Origin: Deltaproteobacteria bacterium
GTDB lineage: Bacteria; Desulfobacterota; GWC2-55-46
Direction of reading: 5' to 3'
Assembly: GCA_016213015.1 (NCBI GenBank)
Contig: JACRCE010000050.1
Span: forward strand, 1 to 41,998
DNA: 41,998 nt
The notes beneath the pieces were generated by a model. The model did no database searches. It was not told where the DNA came from and was given only the letters and a program-made list of their open reading frames with translations. Position numbers and translations under genes: made by a program. Of the stretch, positions 9,201-18,240 are shown one piece after another. Positions within the stretch are counted from its first letter, which is position 1. Every line of letters begins with the position of its first letter.

Positions 9201-11108
9201 TTACGGCCATGCCGCCGGTACGACAGGGAGCTTCAACGACTCTATAAGCGCGCTATCAATCCTCGGCACGGCCGCAAGGAGCTTTTTTGTGTATTCGTGC
9301 CTTGGCCGGGCGAAAATCTCTTCAACGTTGCCGTGCTCAACTATCTTGCCGTCGTACATTACGGCCACCTCGTCGGCCATGTACTCCACCACGCCGAGGT
9401 CGTGGGTTATAAAAAGCATAGCTATCCCCATATCGAGCTGTATCGACTTGAGGAGATTCAATATCTGCGCCTGCACCGACACGTCGAGCGCGGAGACCGC
9501 CTCGTCGCACACGATGAATTCAGGCTCGACCGCAAGCGCGCGCGCAATGCCTATCCTCTGGCGCTGTCCGCCGGAAAATTCATGCGGATAACGGTTGAGC
9601 GCGTCATATCCAAGCCCGACGCGCTCCAGTACCGAGGCGGTCTTCGCAATCCTCGATCTCCTCGACATTTCCGGGTAAAGTATTTCGAGTCCTTCCCCGA
9701 CCGTATTCATTATGGTGCGCCTCGGGTCGAGGGACGAATACGGGTCCTGAAATATCATCTGCATGCGCCTTCGGAGCGGCCTTAGCTCACCCTCTTTCAT
9801 GGCGCAAAGGTCTTTACCCATATAAAGCACCTCTCCGGCGTCCGGCGTTATCAGTCTTATGATGGACTTGCCCGCCGTGGACTTGCCGCACCCTGACTCG
9901 CCCACGAGCGCAAGGGTCATCCCCTTGCGTATCGAAAGGCTTATGCCGTCAACGGCCTTGACGTGGCCCACGACCCTCTTAAACAGCCCCCTGCGTATCG
10001 GATACCATGTCTTTAAGTTCCTTACCTCAAGGAGCACGGGCCGTTCATTGTGCGTCTTGTCAAGCGGCGCCGGTACGCCCTCGGCTGACGCGACGAGACG
10101 CGCAGACCGGCTTGCCATGAAGGGCGCGTCGTATAAATGGCAGGCAACCGGATGGCCGTGTTCCTGTCCGCGTAGGACGAGTTCAGGCTCTTTTTGAGCG
10201 CAACCGGCCATCTCCCTCGGGCATCTGCCGGAGAAGCGGCAACCGGACGGATACGAGGCCGCGTCCGGGACAGAGCCGCGTATAGCGTCGAGCGCATGTG
10301 TTCGTTGTCCGGCAACCGGCATCGAGCGCAGGAGTTTGATCGTATACGGGTGCAAAGGCTTTGAAAATAGCGTCTTCACGCTTCCGGCCTCGACAATCTT
10401 GCCCGCGTACATGACCCCGACCTCGTCCGCGTTTTTATAGACGAGCGCCATGTTATGAGTGATGAGCAGAACCGCCATGCTCGTCTCGGATTGCATCTCT
10501 TTTATCAGACGGACTATTCCCTCCTGTATGGTAACGTCAAGGGCGGTAGTAGGCTCGTCCGCTATGAGCAGTTCCGGCTTGCAGGCAACGGCCATCGCGA
10601 TCATCACCCTCTGGCGCTGGCCGCCTGATAAGGTGTGCGGGTATGCGCGATAGATGCGTTCAGGCTCGTCAAACCCGACGCGGGAGAGCATGGCGACGGT
10701 TATCACCCGCGCATCCTGCTTTGACGCCTTTTGATGGAGCCTGATGCCCTCGGCCACCTGCTCTCCAACGCAGATGACAGGGTTTAACGAGGTCATCGGC
10801 TCCTGAAATATCATGGACACGCGCATGCCGCGCACCTGACGCATCGTGCTTTCGTCAAGAGAGGTCAACTCCTCGTTGCCGAGCCTGACCTTGCCGCCTT
10901 CGATCCAGCCGGAATGACGGTCAATAAGGCCGATAATGGAGAGCGCTGTTACGGACTTGCCGCACCCGGACTCGCCAACGAGCGCGAAGGTGGAGCCTTT
11001 CCTGATGCCGAACGACACCCCGTCAACGGCGCGCGCGACGCCTGATGAACTCCTGAAATAGGTCTTCAGGCCGATTACTTCGACCACGGGCGTCTGACTC
11101 TCTTTCAT
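9201..11108 (-). CDS. Oligopeptide ABC transporter ATPase, fused DppD-DppF type
   Basis: A 635-residue protein with two complete ABC ATPase units, like E. coli GsiA and YejF. The first has Walker A GESGCGKS near residue 48, signature LSGGQRQRV and Walker B LLIADEPTTALD. After its oligopeptide C-terminal extension (about residues 240-320, with the cysteines of CRFSGRCP) the second unit repeats these: GESGCGKS, FSGGQRQRIGIARAL and EFIVCDEAVSALD. All catalytic motifs look intact, so both sites should hydrolyse ATP. The start overlaps the oppC stop by ATGA, which implies translational coupling. It powers peptide import with OppB and OppC. Confidence 0.95.
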   Translation of the reverse strand: MKESQTPVVEVIGLKTYFRSSSGVARAVDGVSFGIRKGSTFALVGESGCGKSVTALSIIGLIDRHSGWIEGGKVRLGNEELTSLDESTMRQVRGMRVSMIFQEPMTSLNPVICVGEQVAEGIRLHQKASKQDARVITVAMLSRVGFDEPERIYRAYPHTLSGGQRQRVMIAMAVACKPELLIADEPTTALDVTIQEGIVRLIKEMQSETSMAVLLITHNMALVYKNADEVGVMYAGKIVEAGSVKTLFSKPLHPYTIKLLRSMPVAGQRTHALDAIRGSVPDAASYPSGCRFSGRCPREMAGCAQKEPELVLRGQEHGHPVACHLYDAPFMASRSARLVASAEGVPAPLDKTHNERPVLLEVRNLKTWYPIRRGLFKRVVGHVKAVDGISLSIRKGMTLALVGESGCGKSTAGKSIIRLITPDAGEVLYMGKDLCAMKEGELRPLRRRMQMIFQDPYSSLDPRRTIMNTVGEGLEILYPEMSRRSRIAKTASVLERVGLGYDALNRYPHEFSGGQRQRIGIARALAVEPEFIVCDEAVSALDVSVQAQILNLLKSIQLDMGIAMLFITHDLGVVEYMADEVAVMYDGKIVEHGNVEEIFARPRHEYTKKLLAAVPRIDSALIESLKLPVVPAAWP

Positions 11109-12265
11109 CTGTTCCTCAACCTCGGATCAAGCGCGTCCCTAACCGCGTCGGCGAAGACGTTGGCGGGCAGGACGAGAAAGAACATGCCCGCGAACGCGCC
11201 CGCGAGGTTCCACCAGACGACCGGGGCGCGGGACAGTTCAAGCCTCGCCGTGTTTATCATGTTGCCCCAACTGCCCGTCTGAGGCCCGACGCCTATGCCG
11301 ATGTAGCTCAATACGGCCTCGGCAAGCACGAGAGAGCTGAACTGCAAAACGAACGTTATTACCACAAGGTGCATGAGATTCGGCACGACGTGCGCATAGA
11401 TTATCCTGAGCTTTCCGGCGCCGAGCGCCCTTGCGGCCTGCACGTACTCAAGCTCCCTGAGCTTTAACGTCTCGCCGCGTATGAGCCTGCAAAGGTCCGT
11501 CCACGACGTTATCCCCAATATCAGGCAGAGCCACATCAGCCTGTCGTTCGGCACGAATACGCCGAGCACGACGTCGTCCGGCGCAACAGAGCCGCCCTGA
11601 TAGCCCCTGTTCCCGAAAAGAAGCATGAATGCCACAATGAGGAGTACCCCGGGTATGGAGGCAAGGGTGGTATACACGTACTGGATTACGTCGTCAATCA
11701 CGCCCCCGAAGTATCCCGCGATTACGCCGAAGAATATGGCGAACGGTATGATGATTATCGTGGCTCCGGCGCCGATGATGATCGCGGTGCGCACGCCCTT
11801 TACCGCCATGTAGAGCACGTCGCTCCCCACCTTGTCCGTGCCGAGAAGATGGATGCCCGGATATTTCAACGGCGCATATTCGCGCCTCACCTCTCCAGAT
11901 GCAAGTAGTGCGTTTTCCTTTGTAAAAAGACGCGAGGCCAAGGGAGAAGAGTATGTCTTCTCCTGAGCGAGTCTTAATCCTCCGAGCGCCCTGTCAAGCA
12001 GGCTCAGGGCCTCGGGGCTGTAGATGCGCCCGTTGTTGCCTGCGGCGACATCGGAGTCGAGCGCGTCCCTCCAGCGTACGCTGTCCATGAGCGCCACCCC
12101 GGCGTATATCGCAAGCACGGTAAGCGCGGCCATCGTGAGGCGTCTTTTCCTTAATTCGCGCAACACATCCGCGGCCTGTCCCGCTCCGCGCGTCTTTACG
12201 ACGAAGTACGCTCCGGCCGCGACAAGCAGATATACGAAAAGATCGGTTGCGAGAATTATCGGCAT
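11105..12265 (-). CDS. Oligopeptide ABC transporter permease, OppC/YejE type
   Basis: A 386-residue inner-membrane permease. The BPD_transp_1 domain occupies the C-terminal half, with the ATPase-contacting EAA loop YVQAARALGAGKLRIIYAHV. The HLLGTDKVGSDVLYMAVKG motif is typical of OppC-like subunits. It is longer than classical DppC (about 300) owing to an N-terminal region with two hydrophobic segments and a hydrophilic stretch (about residues 65-130), a feature of the YejE branch. It is nine bases downstream of oppB and overlaps the ATPase gene by 4 bases. Confidence 0.93.
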   Translation of the reverse strand: MPIILATDLFVYLLVAAGAYFVVKTRGAGQAADVLRELRKRRLTMAALTVLAIYAGVALMDSVRWRDALDSDVAAGNNGRIYSPEALSLLDRALGGLRLAQEKTYSSPLASRLFTKENALLASGEVRREYAPLKYPGIHLLGTDKVGSDVLYMAVKGVRTAIIIGAGATIIIIPFAIFFGVIAGYFGGVIDDVIQYVYTTLASIPGVLLIVAFMLLFGNRGYQGGSVAPDDVVLGVFVPNDRLMWLCLILGITSWTDLCRLIRGETLKLRELEYVQAARALGAGKLRIIYAHVVPNLMHLVVITFVLQFSSLVLAEAVLSYIGIGVGPQTGSWGNMINTARLELSRAPVVWWNLAGAFAGMFFLVLPANVFADAVRDALDPRLRNR

Positions 12266-12274
12266 AAACTCACT

Positions 12275-13255
12275 TTAGCCAAGCCTGATGCGCGGGTCAA
12301 AGAGCGTATAGCTTATGTCGGTCAATATCAGGCCAACTATATAAAGTATGGAGCCGAGATAGACCATTGACCTCACGACGGCGAAGTCCTGCGACTGTAT
12401 GGCGTCTATGGTGAAGCTCCCGAGGCCGGGTATCGCAAAGAACGTCTCCATCAAGAGGCTCCCGTAGAAAAGAAACGGTATGGATACGACCACGTTAGTC
12501 AGCACCGGTATCATGGCGTTCCTGAGGCCGTGCTTGAAAAGAACCGTGCCTTCGGATAACCCCTTTGCCCGTGCCGTTCGTATGTAGTCGCGCCCCATCT
12601 CCTCGAGAAAGACCGTCCGATAAAACCGCACGCCGACGCCCATTGAGCTTATGACGCCGATGACCACGGGAAGCACAAGGAACTTGAATGAGTATATCCC
12701 AGTGTCATAGCCTGAGATGGGAAAGAGTTTGAAGACCTTGCCTAACATGAACTGCCCTGCGATGATGTAGAACAGCGTAGAAACGCTCATCATCACCACG
12801 GACAGGACGACCACGGCGAGGTCTAAGACACTCCCCCTCCAGTACGCGAGCATCATGGCTATGAATATCTCGACAATCAGGCCCGCCATGAAGATCGGTA
12901 TGCTCACCGCAAGGCTCGGCCACATCCTGTTTCTTATCTCAAGCCCTATGTTGATATTGTTCCTGTCGGACCTGCCGAAGTCGAACCACAACAGCGGCGC
13001 CGACTTCTGGAAAAACACCGTCTGAGTGAACATGGCCGTTCCCGACGCGCCGGTATTGACAAAGGCGGGACGGTCGTAACCGTGCTCCCTCTTCCAGTTT
13101 TCAATCGCGTCAACCGTTACGTTCTTCTCCCCAAGCATCCTTCGCGCCATGTCGTCCGGCGTATTGATCTGAAAAAAGAGCGCGGCCGTGAGCATGTTTA
13201 CCCCGAGGATTATCGGAATGGCGTACAGTAAGCGTCTTATTATGTAGGTGAGCAT
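12275..13255 (-). CDS. Oligopeptide ABC transporter permease, OppB/YejB type
   Basis: I place the start at the ATG giving MLTYIIRRLLYAIPIILG (326 residues), the canonical opening of this family. The ORF track uses an upstream TTG that would overlap the preceding gene. The start chosen leaves a 10-base gap after acdB. Six hydrophobic helices and the EAA loop (YIRTARAKGLSEGTVLFKHGLRNA) are present. The periplasmic segment after helix 1 carries LGEKNVTVDAIENWKREHGYDRP, as in YejB-like permeases. It forms the transmembrane channel with OppC. Confidence 0.92.
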   Translation of the reverse strand: MLTYIIRRLLYAIPIILGVNMLTAALFFQINTPDDMARRMLGEKNVTVDAIENWKREHGYDRPAFVNTGASGTAMFTQTVFFQKSAPLLWFDFGRSDRNNINIGLEIRNRMWPSLAVSIPIFMAGLIVEIFIAMMLAYWRGSVLDLAVVVLSVVMMSVSTLFYIIAGQFMLGKVFKLFPISGYDTGIYSFKFLVLPVVIGVISSMGVGVRFYRTVFLEEMGRDYIRTARAKGLSEGTVLFKHGLRNAMIPVLTNVVVSIPFLFYGSLLMETFFAIPGLGSFTIDAIQSQDFAVVRSMVYLGSILYIVGLILTDISYTLFDPRIRLG

Positions 13256-13265
13256 AGGCAGGTTG

Positions 13266-13982
13266 TTAAACGACGGCTGTGAGCGTTGCCCTTGCGTCAA
13301 CGGCTGAGGCGCCTTTTCTGTAGACGATGAGAGGGTTTATTTCCAGCTCCGTAATCTCCGGGTTCTCCTCCATTATCCGCGACACCTTCATTATCACGTC
13401 GGCTATCGCGTCGAGGTCCTTAAAACCCCCTCCCCGCGCGCCGGTAAGGAGACCAAAGCCTTTCACCTCGTTCATCATCTCAAAGGCGCCTTCCCTGTCT
13501 ATCGGCGAGAGGGCGAAGGTAACGTCCTTTAGTATCTCGACGGCAAGACCGCCGGTTCCGAACATCACAGCCGGGCCGAACACCGGGTCCCGTATCGCGC
13601 CGACTATGACCTCGACGCCCCTCGGGGCCATCTCCTCTATGAGAAAACCTTCTATCACCGCCTGCGGCGCGTCGTCCGCGACGTTAAGCATTATTTCAAA
13701 GAGACCGTCTTCGACGTTTTTCGCGTTGTGCATCCCCAAGGCCACGCCGCCCGCCTCGCTCTTATGCGTCAGTTCCCTTGATATGACCTTGAGCGCCAGC
13801 GGGTAGGTAAGGGTGTCGGCCACGGCCTTTGCCGTTTCCCTGTCCCTGATCACCTTAAACCTCGGCACGGGTATCGAGTATGCCTTGAGTATGGTCTTTG
13901 TCTCAGGCTCGGTAAGCGTTCGCCTTAGCGCCCCGCGCGCCTCTCGTATAAGCGCGTCTATCACGCTCGCGGTCTTATTCAT
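13266..13982 (-). CDS. ADP-forming acyl-CoA synthetase, beta (ATP-grasp) subunit
   Basis: A protein of about 238 residues starting MNKTASVIDALI. This ATG overlaps the end of the alpha subunit gene by 8 bases, and the ORF-track start farther upstream lies wholly inside alpha. ATP-grasp features include PLALKVISRELTHKSEAGGV, MAPRGVEVIVGAIRDPVFGP and MFGTGGLAVEIL, plus the terminal ELEINPLIV. With the alpha subunit it converts acyl-CoA + ADP + Pi to acid + CoA + ATP. The reaction yields ATP by substrate-level phosphorylation in peptide- or acid-using anaerobes. The acyl substrate cannot be read from sequence. Confidence 0.92.
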   Translation of the reverse strand: MNKTASVIDALIREARGALRRTLTEPETKTILKAYSIPVPRFKVIRDRETAKAVADTLTYPLALKVISRELTHKSEAGGVALGMHNAKNVEDGLFEIMLNVADDAPQAVIEGFLIEEMAPRGVEVIVGAIRDPVFGPAVMFGTGGLAVEILKDVTFALSPIDREGAFEMMNEVKGFGLLTGARGGGFKDLDAIADVIMKVSRIMEENPEITELEINPLIVYRKGASAVDARATLTAVV

Positions 13983-15402
13983 TCCTTGCCTGACGGCGCG
14001 TCGGCTTTCTTTCGCGCCCCTTCCTGAAAGCAGCGTCCTTTGCAAGTATCGAGGCGGCCCGCACCGCCGACTCGGGCGTAGAAAAGACCGGCAGACCCGC
14101 GCCGGTAAAAAGCCTTGATTTGTCCCTTGAGTACTCGCCTCCGGGAGAGCATATTATTACGGGCTTGCCCGATTCATCGGCCTTTACGGCTATTCCCCGC
14201 GCAAGACCGTCGGTAAGTCCTGGCGGCCCCCACAACGCGGCAACGATTGCAACGTCGTAATCGTCCCCTGCCATCGTCTTTTCAAGCGACGAGGCGAACC
14301 ATTCATCCGTGGCGCTGCCGGTCAGGTCAAGCGGATTGCCAACCGCGAAGTACGGAGGGAGCATGGAGGAGAGGCCGTCCTCCACTTCCTTTTTAAGCGG
14401 GACGGCCTCAAGCCCGCGCCGGGCGCACTCATCCGCAAGCGCCACGCCGACGCCGCCGCCGTCGGTGATTATCATTACCCTTGCCCCGCCCGATGGCCGC
14501 GCCTTGGCCGCTCCAAAAACCTTGCAGGCCGCGATGAACTCCTCGTAGCCGTCCAACTCGATTATGCCCGCCTTCTTAAAGGCCGCCTTGTATATCTCAT
14601 AACGCCCGGCTATGGACGCGGTATGAGAGAACGTTGCGCGTTGTCCCGCCCCTCCTCTGCCCGCCTTTACAGCCATCACCGGTTTTTTCGCGGCGCATCT
14701 CGCTGCGGCCTTGATAAACCGTTGCCCGTCAACGACCGCCTCCAGATACATGGCCACGGCCGATGTATGCTCGTCGTCGGCAAGAAATTCAAGAAGATCG
14801 GATTCGTTTACGTCGGATGAGTTGCCGTAGCTTATTACCCTTGCGATGCCGGTGGACTCGGAGGCCAGCTCGTCCATAGCCGTTACGGCGAAGGACCCGC
14901 TCTGGGACACCACGGACAGGTGGCCCGTCCCCGGGCGTTTAATCCTCTCAGGGGGGATGAAAAACGTATCGAGCCTCGATACCGTGTCGTATATGCCCAT
15001 GCAGTTCGGACCGATTATCCTCATGCCCGTCTTTACGGCAAGCGATTTGAGTTCCCGCTCCAGAGCCTGACCCGCCTCTCCAGCCTCGGAAAAACCACCG
15101 CCGATGACTATTGCCCCACGTACGCGAGAGGCGGCCTCTTCAAGCGCCTGAGCAACGGCAAAGGCTGGGAGAGCGACTATGGCGACGTCAACGGCCTCAC
15201 CTATCGCGCCGATTGACGGATAACATTCATATCCCTTGACCGATGAATACTTGGGGTTTACCGGATAGATGCGCCCCTGAAAACCGGACGAGGCAAGGCT
15301 GTCCATTATTATGCCTGAAATCTTGCCGCTCGCCTCGGTTGCGCCGATAACGGCAACCGTTTCGGGTTTGAAGAAAAAATTCGGGTCTGCGCCGCTTGAC
15401 AT
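13975..15402 (-). CDS. ADP-forming acyl-CoA synthetase, alpha subunit
   Basis: A 475-residue protein. The N-terminal CoA-binding Rossmann domain (VAVIGATEASGKISG, residues about 12-140) is followed by two succinyl-CoA-ligase-like domains. RIIGPNCMGIYD and SVVSQSGSFAV are typical. The phosphohistidine candidate is in TFSHTASIAG. A GGAGAG ribosome site sits eight bases before the ATG. It is the first gene of a five-gene run with acdB, oppB, oppC and oppDF, all closely spaced. That arrangement suggests peptide uptake and acyl-CoA energy conservation are co-expressed. Subunits are separate rather than fused, the arrangement seen in many archaea. Confidence 0.92.
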   Translation of the reverse strand: MSSGADPNFFFKPETVAVIGATEASGKISGIIMDSLASSGFQGRIYPVNPKYSSVKGYECYPSIGAIGEAVDVAIVALPAFAVAQALEEAASRVRGAIVIGGGFSEAGEAGQALERELKSLAVKTGMRIIGPNCMGIYDTVSRLDTFFIPPERIKRPGTGHLSVVSQSGSFAVTAMDELASESTGIARVISYGNSSDVNESDLLEFLADDEHTSAVAMYLEAVVDGQRFIKAAARCAAKKPVMAVKAGRGGAGQRATFSHTASIAGRYEIYKAAFKKAGIIELDGYEEFIAACKVFGAAKARPSGGARVMIITDGGGVGVALADECARRGLEAVPLKKEVEDGLSSMLPPYFAVGNPLDLTGSATDEWFASSLEKTMAGDDYDVAIVAALWGPPGLTDGLARGIAVKADESGKPVIICSPGGEYSRDKSRLFTGAGLPVFSTPESAVRAASILAKDAAFRKGRERKPTRRQARNE

Positions 15403-15430
15403 GCAATATGCTCTCCGGCCATGTTTTCAC

Positions 15431-15579
15431 TAAGTAACCTCTGATTTATTCTTTTTTTGTCATTGCGAGGAGCGCTTTTGCGACGCGGCAATCTCGTAAC
15501 TTGCTGATTTGCCTACGAACACGAGATTGCTTCGCTTCGCTCGCAATGACGAACTGTGAATAAATCAGAGCTTCCCTAA
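15431..15579. repeat. Palindromic MITE-like element, copy D
   Basis: Outer arms of the type TAACCTCTGATTTATTC and GAATAAATCAGAGCTTCCCTA enclose the GTCATTGCGAGGAGCG / CTTCGCTCGCAATGAC core. It is a diverged relative of copies A and B and fills the space between acdA and cbiB. The arms contain TTTATT where A and B have TTAATT, changed on both sides, so pairing is kept. Confidence 0.8.
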
Positions 15580-15604
15580 GTTATACACCAGCGCTAAATA
15601 CAAA

Positions 15605-16579
15605 TCAACGGCTTGCGACCGTTACGATAAACGCCATGAGCGCGGCAATCCATGCCGTAGCCCTCATAAGCCTCACGGCGTTGAGCGCGGAGCGGATGTC
15701 AGGCGCGGCAAACTCCGCGCCTATCAACGGTTTTTCGCTCCTGACCCCGTTATACGACAATGGCCCGCCGAGCGCAACGCCGAGGGCGCCGGAGGCGCTC
15801 GCCTCCGGCCTGCCGGAGTTGGGGCTTTGGTGGTTCCCACCGTCCCTCATCCATATCCTGAGCGAAGAGCGCCAGTCAAGCCCGAGTATGAACGAGGCAA
15901 CCACCATGATGAGCGCGGTCAGCCTTGCCGGAACCAGATTGGCCGCGTCGTCTATTCTCGCCGAGGCCCAACCGAAGTATTGATAGCGTTCGTTCCTGTA
16001 TCCGAGCATGGAATCGAGCGTGTTGACCGCCTTATACGCCAACATGCCCGGGGCTCCGCCGAGCGCGAAATAAAACAGAGGCGCAACCACGCCGTCCGAC
16101 GTGTTCTCGGACACGGTCTCTATGACCGCCCTCAGCATCCCCTTTTCATCGAGGTCTTGCGTATCCCTGCCAACGATGCAAGAGAGCTTCTTTCTCGCAT
16201 CGGGAAGGTCTTCGGCCTTGAGGGCATTGATGACGCTCATGGCCTCATCGCTCAACGAGGTTATAGCCAGTCCAGACCATATTACATAGACCGTAACCGC
16301 GAACAGCAGCCATTGGGAGTAAGACGCCGCAATCGTCAGAGCCGTCTGAGCAAAAACGTATACGAGGCCGATTACGACCAACGCGGTCAATGCGCCGAAA
16401 AGGCGCGCCCTCCATCGAGGCGCACCCGTGGTGTTGAGATATTTATCAAGGAAAGCGATAAGTCGGCCGATCCAGCGCACCGCATGAGGCATCCATGCCG
16501 GGTCGCCGATTATAACGTCGAGCAGGATGGCCCATACAAGGGCAAGGGCCGTAATCTCCGGTGAAAGGGCAGGCGGCAT
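15605..16579 (-). CDS. cbiB: Adenosylcobinamide-phosphate synthase
   Basis: A 324-residue membrane protein of the CobD/CbiB family, which attaches (R)-1-amino-2-propanol or its phosphate to adenosylcobyric acid. The opening LLDVIIGDPAWMPHAVRWIG is diagnostic, followed by four to five hydrophobic helices and the SENTSDGVVAPLFYFALGG segment. Its ATG is three bases after the cobQ stop, so the two form one operon in pathway order: cobyric acid is made by CobQ, then used here. The aminopropanol-phosphate supplier, CobD, is encoded near 39-40 kb instead of next door. Confidence 0.95.
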   Translation of the reverse strand: MPPALSPEITALALVWAILLDVIIGDPAWMPHAVRWIGRLIAFLDKYLNTTGAPRWRARLFGALTALVVIGLVYVFAQTALTIAASYSQWLLFAVTVYVIWSGLAITSLSDEAMSVINALKAEDLPDARKKLSCIVGRDTQDLDEKGMLRAVIETVSENTSDGVVAPLFYFALGGAPGMLAYKAVNTLDSMLGYRNERYQYFGWASARIDDAANLVPARLTALIMVVASFILGLDWRSSLRIWMRDGGNHQSPNSGRPEASASGALGVALGGPLSYNGVRSEKPLIGAEFAAPDIRSALNAVRLMRATAWIAALMAFIVTVASR

Positions 16580-16582
16580 CTC

Positions 16583-18094
16583 TTAAAGACCCATTATCCG
16601 ATATATCTCTGTGATATCCACGTGCCCGGCTACGGTGTCGGCAAGCAGGTCAATGGACTCCTCCACGATTACGCTAAAGGGCCTTTGACCGGCCTCGCGG
16701 CTGATCCCCTTTTTCTTCCTGAGCCGGCCAACGAGCGATTGCGTAAAGCGGTCGTTGTCGAATATGCCGTGGATATACGTGCCCCAGAGCATGGAACCAA
16801 CGACTGCCGCGCCGTCGCCCACATCCACGTTTGTCCCGCCCCTCTTGGTTATCGTCGCAAACGGCGCGTCATTTACTTGGGTCTCGCCCGCATGTATCTC
16901 ATAGCCTTTGATGTCGAACTGCGCGCCGAAAAGAGAGGCCATTGCCTTCACCTCAAAGGTCTTTTTGTCCCTTTCAAGAACGGTATCGGCGTTTATAAGA
17001 CCAAGCCCTTGAGCGTAGGCCGACCCGGACTCGACGCCATAAGGGTCTTTTACGCTTGTGCCGAGCATCTGAAAGCCGCCGCAGATGCCTGCAATCATGG
17101 CTCCGCTCCGGTGCGCCTTTTGTATCGCCGTCTCAAGGCCGCGCTCTCTGAGCCAGTTCAAGTCGCCAAGCGTGTTTTTCGTGCCCGGGATTATCACCAT
17201 GTCAGCGCCCTTAAGGTCGGCATGCTCAGGGTGTTCAACGAAGCTCAATCGCACGTTGTCAATGCCCTTGAGCGGATCGAAGTCCGTGAAGTTGGATATG
17301 CGCGGCAGTTTTATAACGGCTATAACGACGACGCCTTGTCCATGACCGGAGCGGCCATGTTCCGCCTCAAGCGCGACGCTGTCCTCGTCAGGCAGGCGAA
17401 GCCCCTTTATATACGGGACAACGCCGAGCACCGGCCTTTGCGCGCGCTCGTTCAGCGCCTCGATGCCCGGCGCAAGAAGGGTCGAATCCCCGCGAAACTT
17501 GTTTATGATAAAGCCCTTTACCAGTTCTTTTTCCTCGTCCGTCAGGAGCGCCATCGTGCCGAGGAGCGAGGCGAATACGCCGCCCCTGTCTATGTCTCCG
17601 ACGATGAGCACGGGCGAGCCGATCATAAGCGCCATGCCCATGTTTGCTATGTCGTTTTCCCTCAGATTTATCTCGGCAGGGCTTCCCGCGCCCTCGATGA
17701 CTATTACGTCATAATCGGAGGCAAGCCGCTCGAAACTCTCCATCACGAACCGCATCGCCTCTTTTTTGAAACAATGGTAGTCGCGCGCGCTCATGGCGGC
17801 ATGGACCTTGCCGTGTATTATCACCTGAGCTGCGCTGTCCGTCGTGGGCTTCAGGAGCACCGGATTCAGGTCGACGGTCGGCTCGACCCCTGCGGCCAAA
17901 GCCTGCAGCGCCTGAGCGCGGCCTATCTCCCCGCCCTTTACAACCGCGGAGTTCAAGGCCATGTTCTGCGGCTTGAATGGCGCGGCCTTTATGCCGCGTC
18001 TTTTCAATATCCTCAGGATGGCCGCGGTAATCAGGGATTTCCCGACGTGAGACGACGTGCCCTGTATCATCAGGGTCTTTGCGGTTTTGTTCAT
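16583..18094 (-). CDS. cobQ: Cobyric acid synthase
   Basis: About 503 residues from the MNKTAKTLMIQGTSSHVGKS start. I trimmed the first 12 residues of the ORF because family members begin just before KTLMIQG. The N-terminal dethiobiotin-synthetase-like ATPase domain has the P-loop GTSSHVGKS and KPQNMALNS. The C-terminal type 1 glutamine amidotransferase domain has nucleophile Cys in GICGGFQMLG and the late GTYIHGIFDN histidine. It amidates four carboxylates of adenosylcobyrinic acid a,c-diamide. No clear ribosome site precedes either candidate ATG. I see no cobalamin riboswitch in the 146-base leader region. Confidence 0.95.
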   Translation of the reverse strand: MNKTAKTLMIQGTSSHVGKSLITAAILRILKRRGIKAAPFKPQNMALNSAVVKGGEIGRAQALQALAAGVEPTVDLNPVLLKPTTDSAAQVIIHGKVHAAMSARDYHCFKKEAMRFVMESFERLASDYDVIVIEGAGSPAEINLRENDIANMGMALMIGSPVLIVGDIDRGGVFASLLGTMALLTDEEKELVKGFIINKFRGDSTLLAPGIEALNERAQRPVLGVVPYIKGLRLPDEDSVALEAEHGRSGHGQGVVVIAVIKLPRISNFTDFDPLKGIDNVRLSFVEHPEHADLKGADMVIIPGTKNTLGDLNWLRERGLETAIQKAHRSGAMIAGICGGFQMLGTSVKDPYGVESGSAYAQGLGLINADTVLERDKKTFEVKAMASLFGAQFDIKGYEIHAGETQVNDAPFATITKRGGTNVDVGDGAAVVGSMLWGTYIHGIFDNDRFTQSLVGRLRKKKGISREAGQRPFSVIVEESIDLLADTVAGHVDITEIYRIMGL

Positions 18095-18240
18095 TGGCAT
18101 TTGCCGGTTAGACGCATAAAAGGTACACACATTCCTGTTGAATCAGGTTATAATAAATCAAGACGGCTATCAAGGCGCTTTCTTACTTCTGACGACCTTC
18201 GATACGAGCATGACAACGATAAAGAAAAAACGCGGATAAA

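Noticed and set aside
1130-15579. CRISPR array from the recurring CATTGCGAG units
   Set aside because: Copies are kilobases apart, palindromic and without regularly spaced unique spacers; no cas genes are present.
18095-18240. Cobalamin riboswitch upstream of cobQ
   Set aside because: The leader is too short and I see no B12-box-like or conserved core sequence.
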